The translations under genes and the position numbers were made by a program. This document shows positions 55,793 to 63,936 of a stretch of 64,000 bases of DNA, piece by piece (the first letter of the stretch is position 1; every line of letters begins with the position of its first letter). This stretch comes from Streptomyces cellulosae (GTDB lineage Bacteria; Actinomycetota; Actinomycetes; Streptomycetales; Streptomycetaceae): contig NZ_JOEV01000034.1 of the NCBI RefSeq assembly GCF_000721105.1, forward strand, positions 20,493-84,492, written 5' to 3'. Under the pieces are notes generated by a model that saw only the letters and a list, made by a program, of their open reading frames with translations, was not told where the DNA came from and ran no database searches.

Positions 55793-57079
55793 TCAGTCTC
55801 GTTCCAGGATCGCCGTGACGCCCTGCCCGCCCGCCGCGCACACGGAGATCAGTCCCCGCCCGCGCGACCCCCGTTCGGCGAGCAGCTTCGCCAGCGTGGC
55901 CACGATCCGAGCGCCGGTCGCCGCGAAGGGGTGCCCGGTCGCGAGGGAGGACCCGGCGACGTTCAGGCGGGCCCGGTCCACCGTGCCCAGGCCCCGCTTC
56001 TCCCAGGCGGCGAGGGTGGCCAGCACCTGGGACGCGAACGCCTCGTGGATTTCGAGGAGTTCGAAGTCGCCGAGGTCCAGTCCCGCCCGCTCCAGCATGC
56101 GCGGGACGGCGTAGGCCGGCGCCATCAGCAGCCCGTCCTCGCCGCCGGCGACATCGCCCCCGACGAAGTCCACGGCCGCCGTCTCGTACGCCGTGAGATA
56201 TGCCAGCGGCTGCAGTCCGCGCGCCTCGGCCCACTCCTCGCTCGCCAGCAGGACGACCGCCGCCCCGTCCGTCAGCGGCGTCGAATTGCCCGCCGTCATG
56301 GTCGGGTCGGCCCCGTCCAGACCGAACACCGGCTTCAGCGCGGCCAGTTTCTCCACCGTCGAGCCGGGGCGCAGGTTCTGGTCGCGGGCCAGGCCCCGGA
56401 ACGGCACCACCAGGTCCTGGAAGAAGCCACGTTCGTACGCCGCCGCCAGCCGCTGGTGGCTGAGCGCGGCCAGCTCGTCCTGGGCCTCGCGGGTGATGCC
56501 CCAGGTCCGTGCGGTCACCGCCGCGTGCTCGCCCATGGACAGGCCGGTGCGCGGTTCGGCGTTGCGCGGGATGTCGGGGACCAGGTGGGACGGGCGTACC
56601 CGGGCGAGCGCCTTGACCCGGCCGCCCGGCGACTTCGCCCGCCGTACCTCCAGCAGGATCCGGCGCAGGTCGTCGTTCACGCCCAGCGGCGCGTCGCTGG
56701 CGGTGTCCGCGCCGCCCGCGACGGCCGACTCGGTCTGCCCGAGAGCGATCTTGTTGGCGGCGGCGATCACGGCCTGGAGCCCGGTCCCGCATGCCTGCTG
56801 GATGTCGTACGCCGGGGTTTGCGCATCCAGCTTCGAGCCGAGCACGGTCTCGCGGGCGAGGTTGAAGTCCCGGCTGTGCTTGAGAACGGCCCCGGCGACG
56901 AACTCCCCCACCGCGCCCGGCGCCTCCAGCCCGCACCGCTCGACGAGGCTGTCGAGCGCGGCGGTCAGCATGTCCCGGTTGGAGGCGGTGGCGTACGGCC
57001 CGTCGGAGCGGGCGAAGGGGACGCGGGCGCCGGCGACGATCGCCACGCGCCGGGCCACCGGCGGCTTCAGGGGGCTCAT
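55793..57079 (-). CDS. acetyl-CoA acetyltransferase / beta-ketothiolase (FadA2/FadI-like)
   Basis: A 428-residue thiolase that cleaves or forms beta-ketoacyl-CoA. Catalytic residues are visible: the nucleophilic Cys in IQQACGTGLQA, His in EIHEAFASQ, NVAGSSLATGHPFAATGAR with the conserved GHP, and Cys in ISVCAAGGQG. It is divergent from a FabG4-type gene, the same gene set as FadA2-FabG4-HtdX in mycobacteria. ATG 57079 follows AGGAG. Confidence 0.92.
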   Translation of the reverse strand: MSPLKPPVARRVAIVAGARVPFARSDGPYATASNRDMLTAALDSLVERCGLEAPGAVGEFVAGAVLKHSRDFNLARETVLGSKLDAQTPAYDIQQACGTGLQAVIAAANKIALGQTESAVAGGADTASDAPLGVNDDLRRILLEVRRAKSPGGRVKALARVRPSHLVPDIPRNAEPRTGLSMGEHAAVTARTWGITREAQDELAALSHQRLAAAYERGFFQDLVVPFRGLARDQNLRPGSTVEKLAALKPVFGLDGADPTMTAGNSTPLTDGAAVVLLASEEWAEARGLQPLAYLTAYETAAVDFVGGDVAGGEDGLLMAPAYAVPRMLERAGLDLGDFELLEIHEAFASQVLATLAAWEKRGLGTVDRARLNVAGSSLATGHPFAATGARIVATLAKLLAERGSRGRGLISVCAAGGQGVTAILERD

Positions 57080-57121
57080 CTCGACCTGCTCCTCACCTCT
57101 GACGTAACCTCTGACGTAGTA

Positions 57122-57134
57122 TTACCTACGGTAA
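57122..57134. promoter_or_regulatory. TetR-type palindrome, left copy
   Basis: TTACC-TAC-GGTAA, 5-bp arms, lies between the divergent thiolase and fabG4-like genes and abuts a second, longer palindrome. The two together look like paired operators for the TetR regulator encoded at 59.4-60.2 kb. Confidence 0.5.
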
Positions 57135-57152
57135 CCTTACTCGTGAGTAAGG
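57135..57152. promoter_or_regulatory. TetR-type palindrome, right copy
   Basis: CCTTACTC-GT-GAGTAAGG is a perfect 18-bp inverted repeat with 8-bp arms. The TTACT...AGTAA core is typical of TetR-family operators in actinobacterial fatty-acid genes. It sits 46 bases before the fabG4-like ATG. Confidence 0.65.
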
Positions 57153-57197
57153 ACCAGTGGGCTTGGGCAGGAAGAGTCACCGGCGCTGGGAGTTGAC

Positions 57198-58493
57198 ATG
57201 GCCGACCGCTATCTGAGCTTCACCGGCACCGCGCCCGGCCGCTTCCTCACCCGGCGCCTCGGGCTGCCGCAACCCGCTCCGCTGCGCCGCTGGTCGCCCG
57301 AGCACCCCGCCCTCGGCGGCGACCTGCTGCATCTCACCGCGGGCAAGTCCGACCTGGACCTCGCCGCCACCGGCCTCGCCCTCGTCCGTTCCTCCGAGCA
57401 CCCCGCCGCCGTGCTCCTCGACGCCTCCGGCGTCCGGGACGTCGAGGGCCTCACCGACGTGCACGCGGCCCTGCACCCCGTCGTGCGGTCGGTCGCCGCG
57501 GGCGGCCGGGTGGTCGTGCTGGGCGCCCCGCTGGACCCCGCCGACCATCACCAGTCCGCCGCCCAGCAGGCCCTGGAGGGCTTCACGCGCTCGCTGGGCA
57601 AGGAGATCGGCCGGGGCAGGACCGTGAACCTCGTCCGGACGGCCGACGCGCTCGCCGCCGAGTCGACCCTGCGCTTCCTGTTCTCCCCCAAGTCGGCCTA
57701 CGTCAGCGGCCAGGTGACCGAGGTGGGCGCCCGGCAGGTCACCGCGCCGGACGACTGGGACCGCCCCCTGACCGGCCGTACCGCGCTGGTCACCGGGGCC
57801 GCGCGCGGGATCGGCGAGGCGGTCGCCGGGACGCTGGCGAGGGACGGGGCGCGGGTCGTCGTACTGGACGTACCGCAGGCGCAGTCGACGGCCCGGCAGG
57901 TCGCCGAGCGGCTCGGCGGGACCCCGCTCGCCCTCGACATCACGGCCCCGGACGCCGGTGAACGGATCGCCGCGGCCCTCCCCGACGGCCTGGACGTCCT
58001 CGTCCACAACGCGGGCATCACGCGCGACCGGCGGCTGGTCAACATGCCGGCCGAGCGCTGGAGTTCGGTGCTGGAGGTGAACCTGGCGAGCGTGCTGCGG
58101 ACGACGGACGCGCTGCTGGCGAGCGGGACGATCAGGGCCGGCGGCCGGATCGTGGCCACCGCCTCCATCGCCGGCCTCGCGGGCAACGCGGGCCAGACGA
58201 ACTACGGGGCGAGCAAGGCGGGCGTGGCCGGCCTGGTCCGCTCCCTCGCACCGCGCGCCCTCGCCGAGCACGGGGTGACGGTCAACGCGGTCGCGCCCGG
58301 CTTCATCGAGACGAAGATGACGGCCGCGGTCCCCCTGTTCATCCGTGAGGCGGGCCGCCGGATGAACTCCCTCGCGCAGGGCGGGCTGCCCGTAGACGTC
58401 GCCGAGACCATCGCCTGGCTCGCGCATCCGGCCTCCGGCGCGGTGAACGGGCAGGTCGTGCGGGTGTGCGGCCAGAGCCTGCTGGGGGCCTAG
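57198..58493 (+). CDS. high-molecular-weight 3-oxoacyl reductase (FabG4-like)
   Basis: A 431-residue two-domain short-chain dehydrogenase. Residues 1-200 are a flavodoxin-like, catalytically degenerate SDR domain. Residues about 205-431 are the active one, with GRTALVTGAARGIGEAV, HNAGITRDRRL, the catalytic Ser/Tyr/Lys in ASIAGLAGNAGQTNYGASKA, and APGFIETKMT. This architecture is that of mycobacterial FabG4, which reduces beta-ketoacyl-CoA. The stop shares one base with the start of the hydratase (TAGTG). Confidence 0.93.
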   Translation: MADRYLSFTGTAPGRFLTRRLGLPQPAPLRRWSPEHPALGGDLLHLTAGKSDLDLAATGLALVRSSEHPAAVLLDASGVRDVEGLTDVHAALHPVVRSVAAGGRVVVLGAPLDPADHHQSAAQQALEGFTRSLGKEIGRGRTVNLVRTADALAAESTLRFLFSPKSAYVSGQVTEVGARQVTAPDDWDRPLTGRTALVTGAARGIGEAVAGTLARDGARVVVLDVPQAQSTARQVAERLGGTPLALDITAPDAGERIAAALPDGLDVLVHNAGITRDRRLVNMPAERWSSVLEVNLASVLRTTDALLASGTIRAGGRIVATASIAGLAGNAGQTNYGASKAGVAGLVRSLAPRALAEHGVTVNAVAPGFIETKMTAAVPLFIREAGRRMNSLAQGGLPVDVAETIAWLAHPASGAVNGQVVRVCGQSLLGA

Positions 58494-59440
58494 TGCCGAC
58501 CGCGCCGACCACCACCACCCTCACCGCCTCCCCCGGCCTCGCCCCCCTGCTCGCCCGGGGAGCCCTGCTGTCCCCGTTCAAGCGTCTCCGCCCGGACGCC
58601 GATTTCCCGCGCACCCGGCTCGTACTGCCCGGTCTGCGGGTCGACCTGTCCCGACTGGCCGCCTACGAGCGGGTGTGCGGCTTCGCGACCGGCGACGACG
58701 CGCTGCCGCCGACCTATCCGCACGTCCTCGGCTTCCCGCTGGCCATGCGGCTGATGAGCGCGCGGGACTTCCCCCTGCCGCTGCTCGGGCTGGTCCACAC
58801 GTCGATCGAGATCACCCGGCGGCGGGCGCTGACCGCGACCGGGGAGTACGAACTCACGGTGTATGTCGACCAGTTGGCGCCGCACCGGCGGGGCGCCGAG
58901 GCCGCGGTGGTGACCGAGCTGCGCTCCGGGGACGAGGTGGTGTGGGAGTCGACGAGCACGTATCTGGCCCGGCACCGCACGGACGGCCGTACGACCACGG
59001 GCGGTACGACCACGGGCGGTACAACCACGGGCCGTACGACCACGGGCAGTACGACCACGGGCGGTACGACCACGGCGTCCGTGCCCGCGGCCCCCGTGCC
59101 CGAACGCGAGCCGTTGCCCGCCGTCGCCGAGTGGCGGCTGGCCGGGGACGTGGGGCGGCGCTACGGCGCGGTCTCCGGTGACCGCAACCCGATCCACCTG
59201 TCCCCGCTCACCGCCCGCCTGTTCGGCTTCCGCCGGGCCATCGCGCACGGCATGTGGACGGTGGCCCGCTGCCTGGCCGCACACGGCACCCCGGCGGCCG
59301 TGCTGGTACGGGCCGACTTCCGGGCGCCGGTGCTGCTGCCGGGGGCGGTGACGTACGCGGCCCGCGACGGGCTGTTCGAACTGCGCGGCGGTGACGGCCG
59401 TACGCATCTGACCGGGGGCGTCTACCCACTCTGCTCCTGA
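58493..59440 (+). CDS. MaoC-family (R)-3-hydroxyacyl dehydratase, HtdX-like
   Basis: A 315-residue double hot-dog protein. The catalytic hydratase-2 motif is in SGDRNPIHLSPLTARLFG (Asp and His), followed by AIAHGMWTVA. Between the two halves lies an insert of six Thr-Thr-Thr-Gly units from a 15-bp tandem repeat. It would dehydrate the product of the FabG4-like reductase, so the two act in sequence. The GTG start at 58493 overlaps the fabG4 stop. Its 3' end overlaps the convergent tetR gene by 19 bases. Confidence 0.88.
   Translation: MPTAPTTTTLTASPGLAPLLARGALLSPFKRLRPDADFPRTRLVLPGLRVDLSRLAAYERVCGFATGDDALPPTYPHVLGFPLAMRLMSARDFPLPLLGLVHTSIEITRRRALTATGEYELTVYVDQLAPHRRGAEAAVVTELRSGDEVVWESTSTYLARHRTDGRTTTGGTTTGGTTTGRTTTGSTTTGGTTTASVPAAPVPEREPLPAVAEWRLAGDVGRRYGAVSGDRNPIHLSPLTARLFGFRRAIAHGMWTVARCLAAHGTPAAVLVRADFRAPVLLPGAVTYAARDGLFELRGGDGRTHLTGGVYPLCS
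58987..59076. repeat. 15-bp tandem repeat, six copies, inside the hydratase gene
   Basis: Units of CGGTACGACCACGGG, with single-base variants, start at 58987, 59002, 59017, 59032, 59047 and 59062. They encode a Thr/Gly-rich linker and keep frame, so copy number could vary without breaking the gene. Confidence 0.9.
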
Positions 59441-60222
59441 GCGACGGAGCCGGACGGAGATCCCTGAGCCTTTGGCTCGGACACCGGCCCGTGAACCGCG
59501 GGCTCGGACACCGGCCCGTGAACCGCGGGCTCGACCGCTGCCCCATGAGCCGCGGGCTCGACCGCTGCCCCATGAGCCGCGGAGTCCGGCGGTGACCAGG
59601 GCGTGCCCGCCATCAGGTTGCCCAGGCCCGCCCAGGCGAAGTTCATCAGGGTCGTCGCCGCCTGTCTCGCGGTGATGCCGGGTGTCGCGTTGGCCCAGGC
59701 GGCCAGTGACTCGGCGGCGCCGACCAGGGCCTCGGCGAGGCCGGCGACCTCACGTTCGGGCAGGTCGGGGTCCCGGTGCGCCTCCCGGGCGGCGACCACG
59801 ATCAGCTCGGTCACGAACGTGACGATCTCCTCGCGCATCACGGTGACCTCGGCGGCGAACGGCTCGCCGTGGGTACGGGCCTGGAGGTGCAGGACCGACC
59901 AGGCGTCCGGATGGTGCGCGGTGTGCTCGAAGAACGCCCGCAGGCCGTCCCAGAGTTGACGATCGGCCGGCGCGTCGGCGCCTACCCCGGCCCGGACCGC
60001 GTCGGTGAGTGCCCGCGCCTCGCGGCGGATGCAGGCGGTGAAGAGGTCTTCCTTGGAGTTCAGGTACAGGTACACCAACGGCTTCGACACGCCCGCCAGT
60101 TCGGCGATCTCGTCCATCGACGCGGCCATGTACCCGCGCTGCCCGAAGGTCCGTACGGCGGCGTCCATCATCTGCTGTTCCCGGACCGCCCGCGGCATCC
60201 GCTTGCTCTTCACGGCACCCAT
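59422..60222 (-). CDS. TetR-family transcriptional regulator
   Basis: A 266-residue repressor. The N-terminal helix-turn-helix has MMDAAVRTFGQRGYMAASMD and IAELAGVSKPLVYLYLNSKE, then an all-helical ligand domain to about residue 205. The last 60 residues are four nine-residue units (AAHGAAVEP or AVHGPVSEP) from a 27-bp repeat. It is convergent with the MaoC hydratase and probably binds the palindromes at 57122-57152, responding to an acyl-CoA. The start is ATG 60222. Confidence 0.9.
   Translation of the reverse strand: MGAVKSKRMPRAVREQQMMDAAVRTFGQRGYMAASMDEIAELAGVSKPLVYLYLNSKEDLFTACIRREARALTDAVRAGVGADAPADRQLWDGLRAFFEHTAHHPDAWSVLHLQARTHGEPFAAEVTVMREEIVTFVTELIVVAAREAHRDPDLPEREVAGLAEALVGAAESLAAWANATPGITARQAATTLMNFAWAGLGNLMAGTPWSPPDSAAHGAAVEPAAHGAAVEPAVHGPVSEPAVHGPVSEPKAQGSPSGSVAQEQSG
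59474..59581. repeat. 27-bp tandem repeat, four copies, in the tetR 3' end
   Basis: Units at 59474, 59501, 59528 and 59555 fall into two nearly identical pairs. They encode the low-complexity C-terminal tail of the TetR protein. Confidence 0.9.
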
Positions 60223-60298
60223 GTCCGAAGCCTAGTCGGGGAGGGTGCCGGAGCGCGCCGGAGCGCTGCCCGGAGCTCTGCGCCTACCGGGTCTGCGC

Positions 60299-60616
60299 CT
60301 ACGAGGTCTGCGGGGCCTGGCCCTGGGCGCCCTGGGCGCGGGCCGTGTCGTCGGCGATGTCCTCCTGGCTGCGGTTCTCCTCCAGGTTGGCCTTCATCCG
60401 GTCGACCCGCTGGACGACCTTCACGGAGGCGCGGTCGCGCTCCTTGCGCAGGACGACGAAGCTGATCGGGGCGGAGACCACCATGGCCAGCAGGACGACC
60501 CACATGCCGTTGGAGTCGCCGAGGCCGCGCGGGACGAGACCGGAGTAGACGAGGCCCCAGACGACCAAGAGGCACGCCGCGAAGACCCCGAGGCGCATCA
60601 GCGTGTAGCGGAGCAT
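60299..60616 (-). CDS. DUF4229 small membrane protein
   Basis: A 105-residue protein with two membrane helices (LGVFAACLLVVWGLV and MWVVLLAMVVSAPISFVVL) and a charged Arg/Glu/Asp tail. The family is actinobacterial and uncharacterised. ATG 60616 (MLRYTLMRL) is chosen over a start 14 codons upstream because the core begins here. It is not clearly linked to its neighbours. Confidence 0.75.
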   Translation of the reverse strand: MLRYTLMRLGVFAACLLVVWGLVYSGLVPRGLGDSNGMWVVLLAMVVSAPISFVVLRKERDRASVKVVQRVDRMKANLEENRSQEDIADDTARAQGAQGQAPQTS

Positions 60617-60740
60617 CTCAATCCACTCTTCCGGTTGGAACGGTCCTAACGTCCCCAAAGGGACACCGTCCAGTGAAGCACGCCGGGCAGCCGGTCTTGC
60701 ACGGGGGTGTGCCGCCCGGCAGGGGGCGGGCCACCGCGGC

Positions 60741-61265
60741 TCAGGTCAGGGGCAGCAGCATGACGATGTCGTCGCGGTCGTCGCCCTCGGCGACGCGTAT
60801 CGCGCCCGGTATCCGGCCGACCTCCTTGTAGCCGCAGGAACCGTAGAAGTGCTCCAGGCCGAGGCCGCCGCGGCAGGTGAGCCGGATCGCCTCGATGCCG
60901 TCGAGGCCGCGGGCCGCGTCCGAGGCGGCGGCCAGCAGGTCGCGGCCGTATCCCTTGCCCTGGTGGCGCGGGTGGACCATCACCGTGTACAGCCACAGCC
61001 AGTGGGCCATCAGACGGTGCGTGTTGTGGGTGAGGAAGGCGGCCGCGGCGACCTGTCCCTCCTCGTCGAAGCCGACGAGGAGCCGGGTGCGTCCCTCGCT
61101 CATCGCCGCGAAGTGCTTCACCAGCTCCGGCCGGATCGCGTCCCGCGCCACCGGCGCCACGAAACCGACGGCGCCGCCCGCGTTGGTGACGTCGGTCCAC
61201 AGGTCGAGGAGGCCGTCGCGCAGCTCGGGGGTCACGGCCGGGTCGAGAGTGAAGGTAAGGGGCAT
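60741..61265 (-). CDS. GNAT family N-acetyltransferase
   Basis: A 174-residue acetyltransferase with the acetyl-CoA motif MVHPRHQGKGYGRDLLAAAS and a following LEHFYGSCGYKEVGRI. The ATG at 61265 has only a weak AAGG-type ribosome-binding site. The substrate is unknown. It runs the same way as udgX, 57 bases away. Confidence 0.87.
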   Translation of the reverse strand: MPLTFTLDPAVTPELRDGLLDLWTDVTNAGGAVGFVAPVARDAIRPELVKHFAAMSEGRTRLLVGFDEEGQVAAAAFLTHNTHRLMAHWLWLYTVMVHPRHQGKGYGRDLLAAASDAARGLDGIEAIRLTCRGGLGLEHFYGSCGYKEVGRIPGAIRVAEGDDRDDIVMLLPLT

Positions 61266-61322
61266 ATGGCGAGAGTAGTCATTACGTCACGCTCGCCTCA
61301 AGTGAGTTTCGGGTCACTTACG

Positions 61323-61973
61323 TCACCCCAGCGCCCGCGCCGCCACCTTCAGATCGGCGACCAGGCCCTGGTAGGCGCCCTCCCGGTCGTCCGCGCGCAG
61401 GACGGCCGACGGATGCACGGTCGGCACCAGCCGTTCCGGGCGCCCGTGGATCTCCTCCTCCAGCACCGTCCCGCGCACCTGGGTGACCCGGAACGACGAC
61501 CCCAGCAGCGCCTTCCCGGCGGTGGCGCCCAGCACCACGATCAGCTCGGGTTCGACGACGGCCAGCTCGGCGGCGAGCCACGGCCCGCACGCGGTCATCT
61601 CGCGCAGGCTCGGCGCCTTGTGGATCCGGCGCTTGCGCGGCTCGGCCTGCGTGAACTTGAAGTGCTTGACGGCGTTGGTGACGTAGGCGTCCGCCGGGTC
61701 GAGGCCGGCCTCCTGCAGGGCGCGGTCCAGGAGCTTGCCGGCGGGGCCGACGAACGGCTTGCCCTGCCGGTCCTCCTGGTCACCGGGCTGCTCCCCGACG
61801 AGCATCACCCGGGCGTCCGTCGCCCCCGCCCCGAACACGGTCTGGGTGGCGTCCCGGTGCAGGGGGCAGCCCCGGCAGTCGGCGGCGGCCTTCCGCAGGG
61901 CGGTCAGGCCACCGCGGTCCGGGACGAAGGGCTCCGCGGTGTAGGCGTCCTCGGGCGCCTTGGTGACAGCCAT
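61323..61973 (-). CDS. udgX: UdgX-type uracil-DNA glycosylase
   Basis: A 216-residue member of the uracil-DNA glycosylase superfamily. N-terminal cysteines CRGCPLH and a later Cys supply a 4Fe-4S cluster. Motif A is GEQPGDQED and the DNA-binding motif is VHPSAVLR. The segment PRKRRIHKAP contains the KRRIH loop that defines UdgX; its His forms a covalent bond to the abasic sugar after uracil removal in M. smegmatis. It therefore probably caps uracil lesions in DNA. It lies downstream of mqnE. Confidence 0.9.
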   Translation of the reverse strand: MAVTKAPEDAYTAEPFVPDRGGLTALRKAAADCRGCPLHRDATQTVFGAGATDARVMLVGEQPGDQEDRQGKPFVGPAGKLLDRALQEAGLDPADAYVTNAVKHFKFTQAEPRKRRIHKAPSLREMTACGPWLAAELAVVEPELIVVLGATAGKALLGSSFRVTQVRGTVLEEEIHGRPERLVPTVHPSAVLRADDREGAYQGLVADLKVAARALG

Positions 61974-62025
61974 GCCGGACGGGTACCCACCCGGGCGCTC
62001 GGCCTCACGTCACCCGCCGCCCGGC

Positions 62026-62093
62026 GGCCGCACGTCACACGTCTCCCGGCGGGCCGCACGTCACACGTCTCCCGGGCGGGCCGCAGTCACACG
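62026..62093. repeat. 27-bp tandem repeat between mqnE and udgX
   Basis: Two copies of GCCGCACGTCACACGTCTCC plus seven bases, and half of a third, fill the spacer. They run into the last codons of mqnE. Confidence 0.75.
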
Positions 62094-63250
62094 CGCATCG
62101 GCTGCGGGGCCTCCCGACGCGCCGGGTCCGGGCCGTCGTACTCGCGGATGATCTCGTACCGCGTGTTCCGCTCGACCGGACGGAACCCGGCGTCGCGGAT
62201 GAGGTCGAGGAGGTCGTCGCGGGTCAGCTTGTTCGGGGTGCCGTAGTTGTCGGCGTCGTGCGTGATCTTGTACTCGACGACCGAGCCGTCCATGTCGTCG
62301 GCGCCGTGCTGGAGGGCCAGTTGGGCCGTCTGGACGCCGTGCATGACCCAGAAGACCTTGACGTGCGGGACGTTGTCGAAGAGCAGCCGGGAGACCGCGA
62401 AGGTCTTCAGCGCCTCGGCGCCGGTCGCCATCTGCGTCCGCGCCTGAAGGCGGTTGCGTACCTTGCCGTCCTTCATGTCCACGAAGTCGTGCTGGTAGCG
62501 CAGCGGGATGAAGACCTGGAAGCCGCCGGTCTCGTCCTGGAGCTCACGCAGCCGCAGCACGTGGTCCACCCGGTGGCGGGGCTCCTCGATGTGGCCGTAG
62601 AGCATGGTGGCGGGGGTCTTCAGACCCTTCTCGTGCGCCAGCCGGTGGATCCGCGACCAGTCCTCCCAGTGGGTGCGGTGGTCCACGATGTGCTGGCGGA
62701 CCTCCCAGTCGAAGATCTCCGCGCCGCCGCCGGTGAGGGACTCCAGACCGGCGTCGATCAGCTCGTCGAGGATCTCGGAGGCGGACAGACCGCTGATCGT
62801 CTCGAAGTGGTGGATCTCCGTCGCCGTGAACGCCTTCAGCGACACGTTCGGCAGCGCGGCCTTCAACTCCCGCAGCGAGCGCGGGTAGTAGCGCCACGGC
62901 AGGTTCGGGTGCAGCCCGTTGACGATGTGCAGCTCGGTGAGGTTGTCGCCCTCCATCGCCTTGGCGAGCTTCACCGCCTCCTCGATGCGCATCGTGTACG
63001 CGTCCTTCTCGCCCGGCTTGCGCTGGAAGGAGCAGTACGCGCAGGACGCCGTGCACACGTTGGTCATGTTGAGGTGACGGTTGACGTTGAAGTGGACGAC
63101 GTCACCGTTCTTCCGCGTCCGCACCTCGTGCGCGAGTCCGCCCAGCCAGGCCAGGTCGTCCGACTCGTACAGCGCGATGCCGTCCTCGCGGGTCAGGCGG
63201 ACACCCGCCCGCACCTTCTCCTCCAGCTCGCGCTTGAGCCCGACGTCCAT
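62087..63250 (-). CDS. mqnE: aminofutalosine synthase
   Basis: A 387-residue radical SAM enzyme that joins 3-enolpyruvylbenzoate with SAM to form aminofutalosine, the second step of the futalosine menaquinone route. The cluster motif is CTASCAYCSF; family stretches include HIVNGLHPNLPWRYYPRS and DAGLESLTGGGAEIFDWEVR. The ATG at 63250 is used; ATG 63256, two codons upstream, directly follows AGGAGAGGG and is also possible. Together with MqnA and MqnC it accounts for three of the four early steps. Confidence 0.95.
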   Translation of the reverse strand: MDVGLKRELEEKVRAGVRLTREDGIALYESDDLAWLGGLAHEVRTRKNGDVVHFNVNRHLNMTNVCTASCAYCSFQRKPGEKDAYTMRIEEAVKLAKAMEGDNLTELHIVNGLHPNLPWRYYPRSLRELKAALPNVSLKAFTATEIHHFETISGLSASEILDELIDAGLESLTGGGAEIFDWEVRQHIVDHRTHWEDWSRIHRLAHEKGLKTPATMLYGHIEEPRHRVDHVLRLRELQDETGGFQVFIPLRYQHDFVDMKDGKVRNRLQARTQMATGAEALKTFAVSRLLFDNVPHVKVFWVMHGVQTAQLALQHGADDMDGSVVEYKITHDADNYGTPNKLTRDDLLDLIRDAGFRPVERNTRYEIIREYDGPDPARREAPQPMRV

Positions 63251-63336
63251 GCTCATCCCTCTCCTAGACAGACTCCGACAACCGTACGCCCCACCCTTCG
63301 GGCGGAAGGTGCCCCCTATACGGCGCTGACACGCGC

Positions 63337-63792
63337 CTACACCTCTTCGGGAAGCTCCCCGACCCGGTTCTCCCACTTCGTGGAGAGCACGATGGTGGTA
63401 CGGGTCCGGGACACGCCCCTGGTCCCGCTGAGCCGCCGGATGATCTTCTCCAGGCCGTCCACGTTCGTCGCCCGCACCTTGAGCATGAACGAGTCGTCGC
63501 CCGCGATGAACCAGCAGTCCTCGATCTCGGTGAGGTCCTTCAGCCGGCGGGCCACGTCCTCGTGGTCGGCCGCGTCGGAGAGCGAGATGCCGATCAGCGC
63601 GATCACGCCGAGGCCGAGCGAGGCCGCGTCGACGGTGGCGCGGTAACCGGTGATGACACCGGCCGCCTCCAGCCGGTTGATGCGGTCGGTGACACTGGGT
63701 CCCGACAGACCGACGAGGCGTCCCAGCTCCGCGTAGGAGGCCCGGCCGTTCTCCCTCAGGGCCTGGATGAGCTGCCTGTCCACCGCGTCCAT
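63337..63792 (-). CDS. Lrp/AsnC-family transcriptional regulator
   Basis: A 151-residue regulator with an N-terminal helix-turn-helix (DAVDRQLIQALRENGRASYA and LVGLSGPSVTDRINRL) and a C-terminal amino-acid-binding RAM domain (residues about 65-140). ATG 63792 (MDAVDRQL) is the family start, with GAAGG upstream. It lies upstream of mqnE on the same strand with 86 bases between; control of the menaquinone gene is possible but unproven. Confidence 0.9.
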   Translation of the reverse strand: MDAVDRQLIQALRENGRASYAELGRLVGLSGPSVTDRINRLEAAGVITGYRATVDAASLGLGVIALIGISLSDAADHEDVARRLKDLTEIEDCWFIAGDDSFMLKVRATNVDGLEKIIRRLSGTRGVSRTRTTIVLSTKWENRVGELPEEV

Positions 63793-63936
63793 GCGATCGA
63801 AGCCTTCCGATGAAGAGTTCCAGAAGTGATGAGAGGTACTGCCAGGTACTGCCGAGTACTGCCGACTGCTCCCGGTCCTGCTCCGGGCGCCCCGCCCTGC
63901 TCTAGTGCTGCACCGCACAAGTTCCGCCGATGGCTA

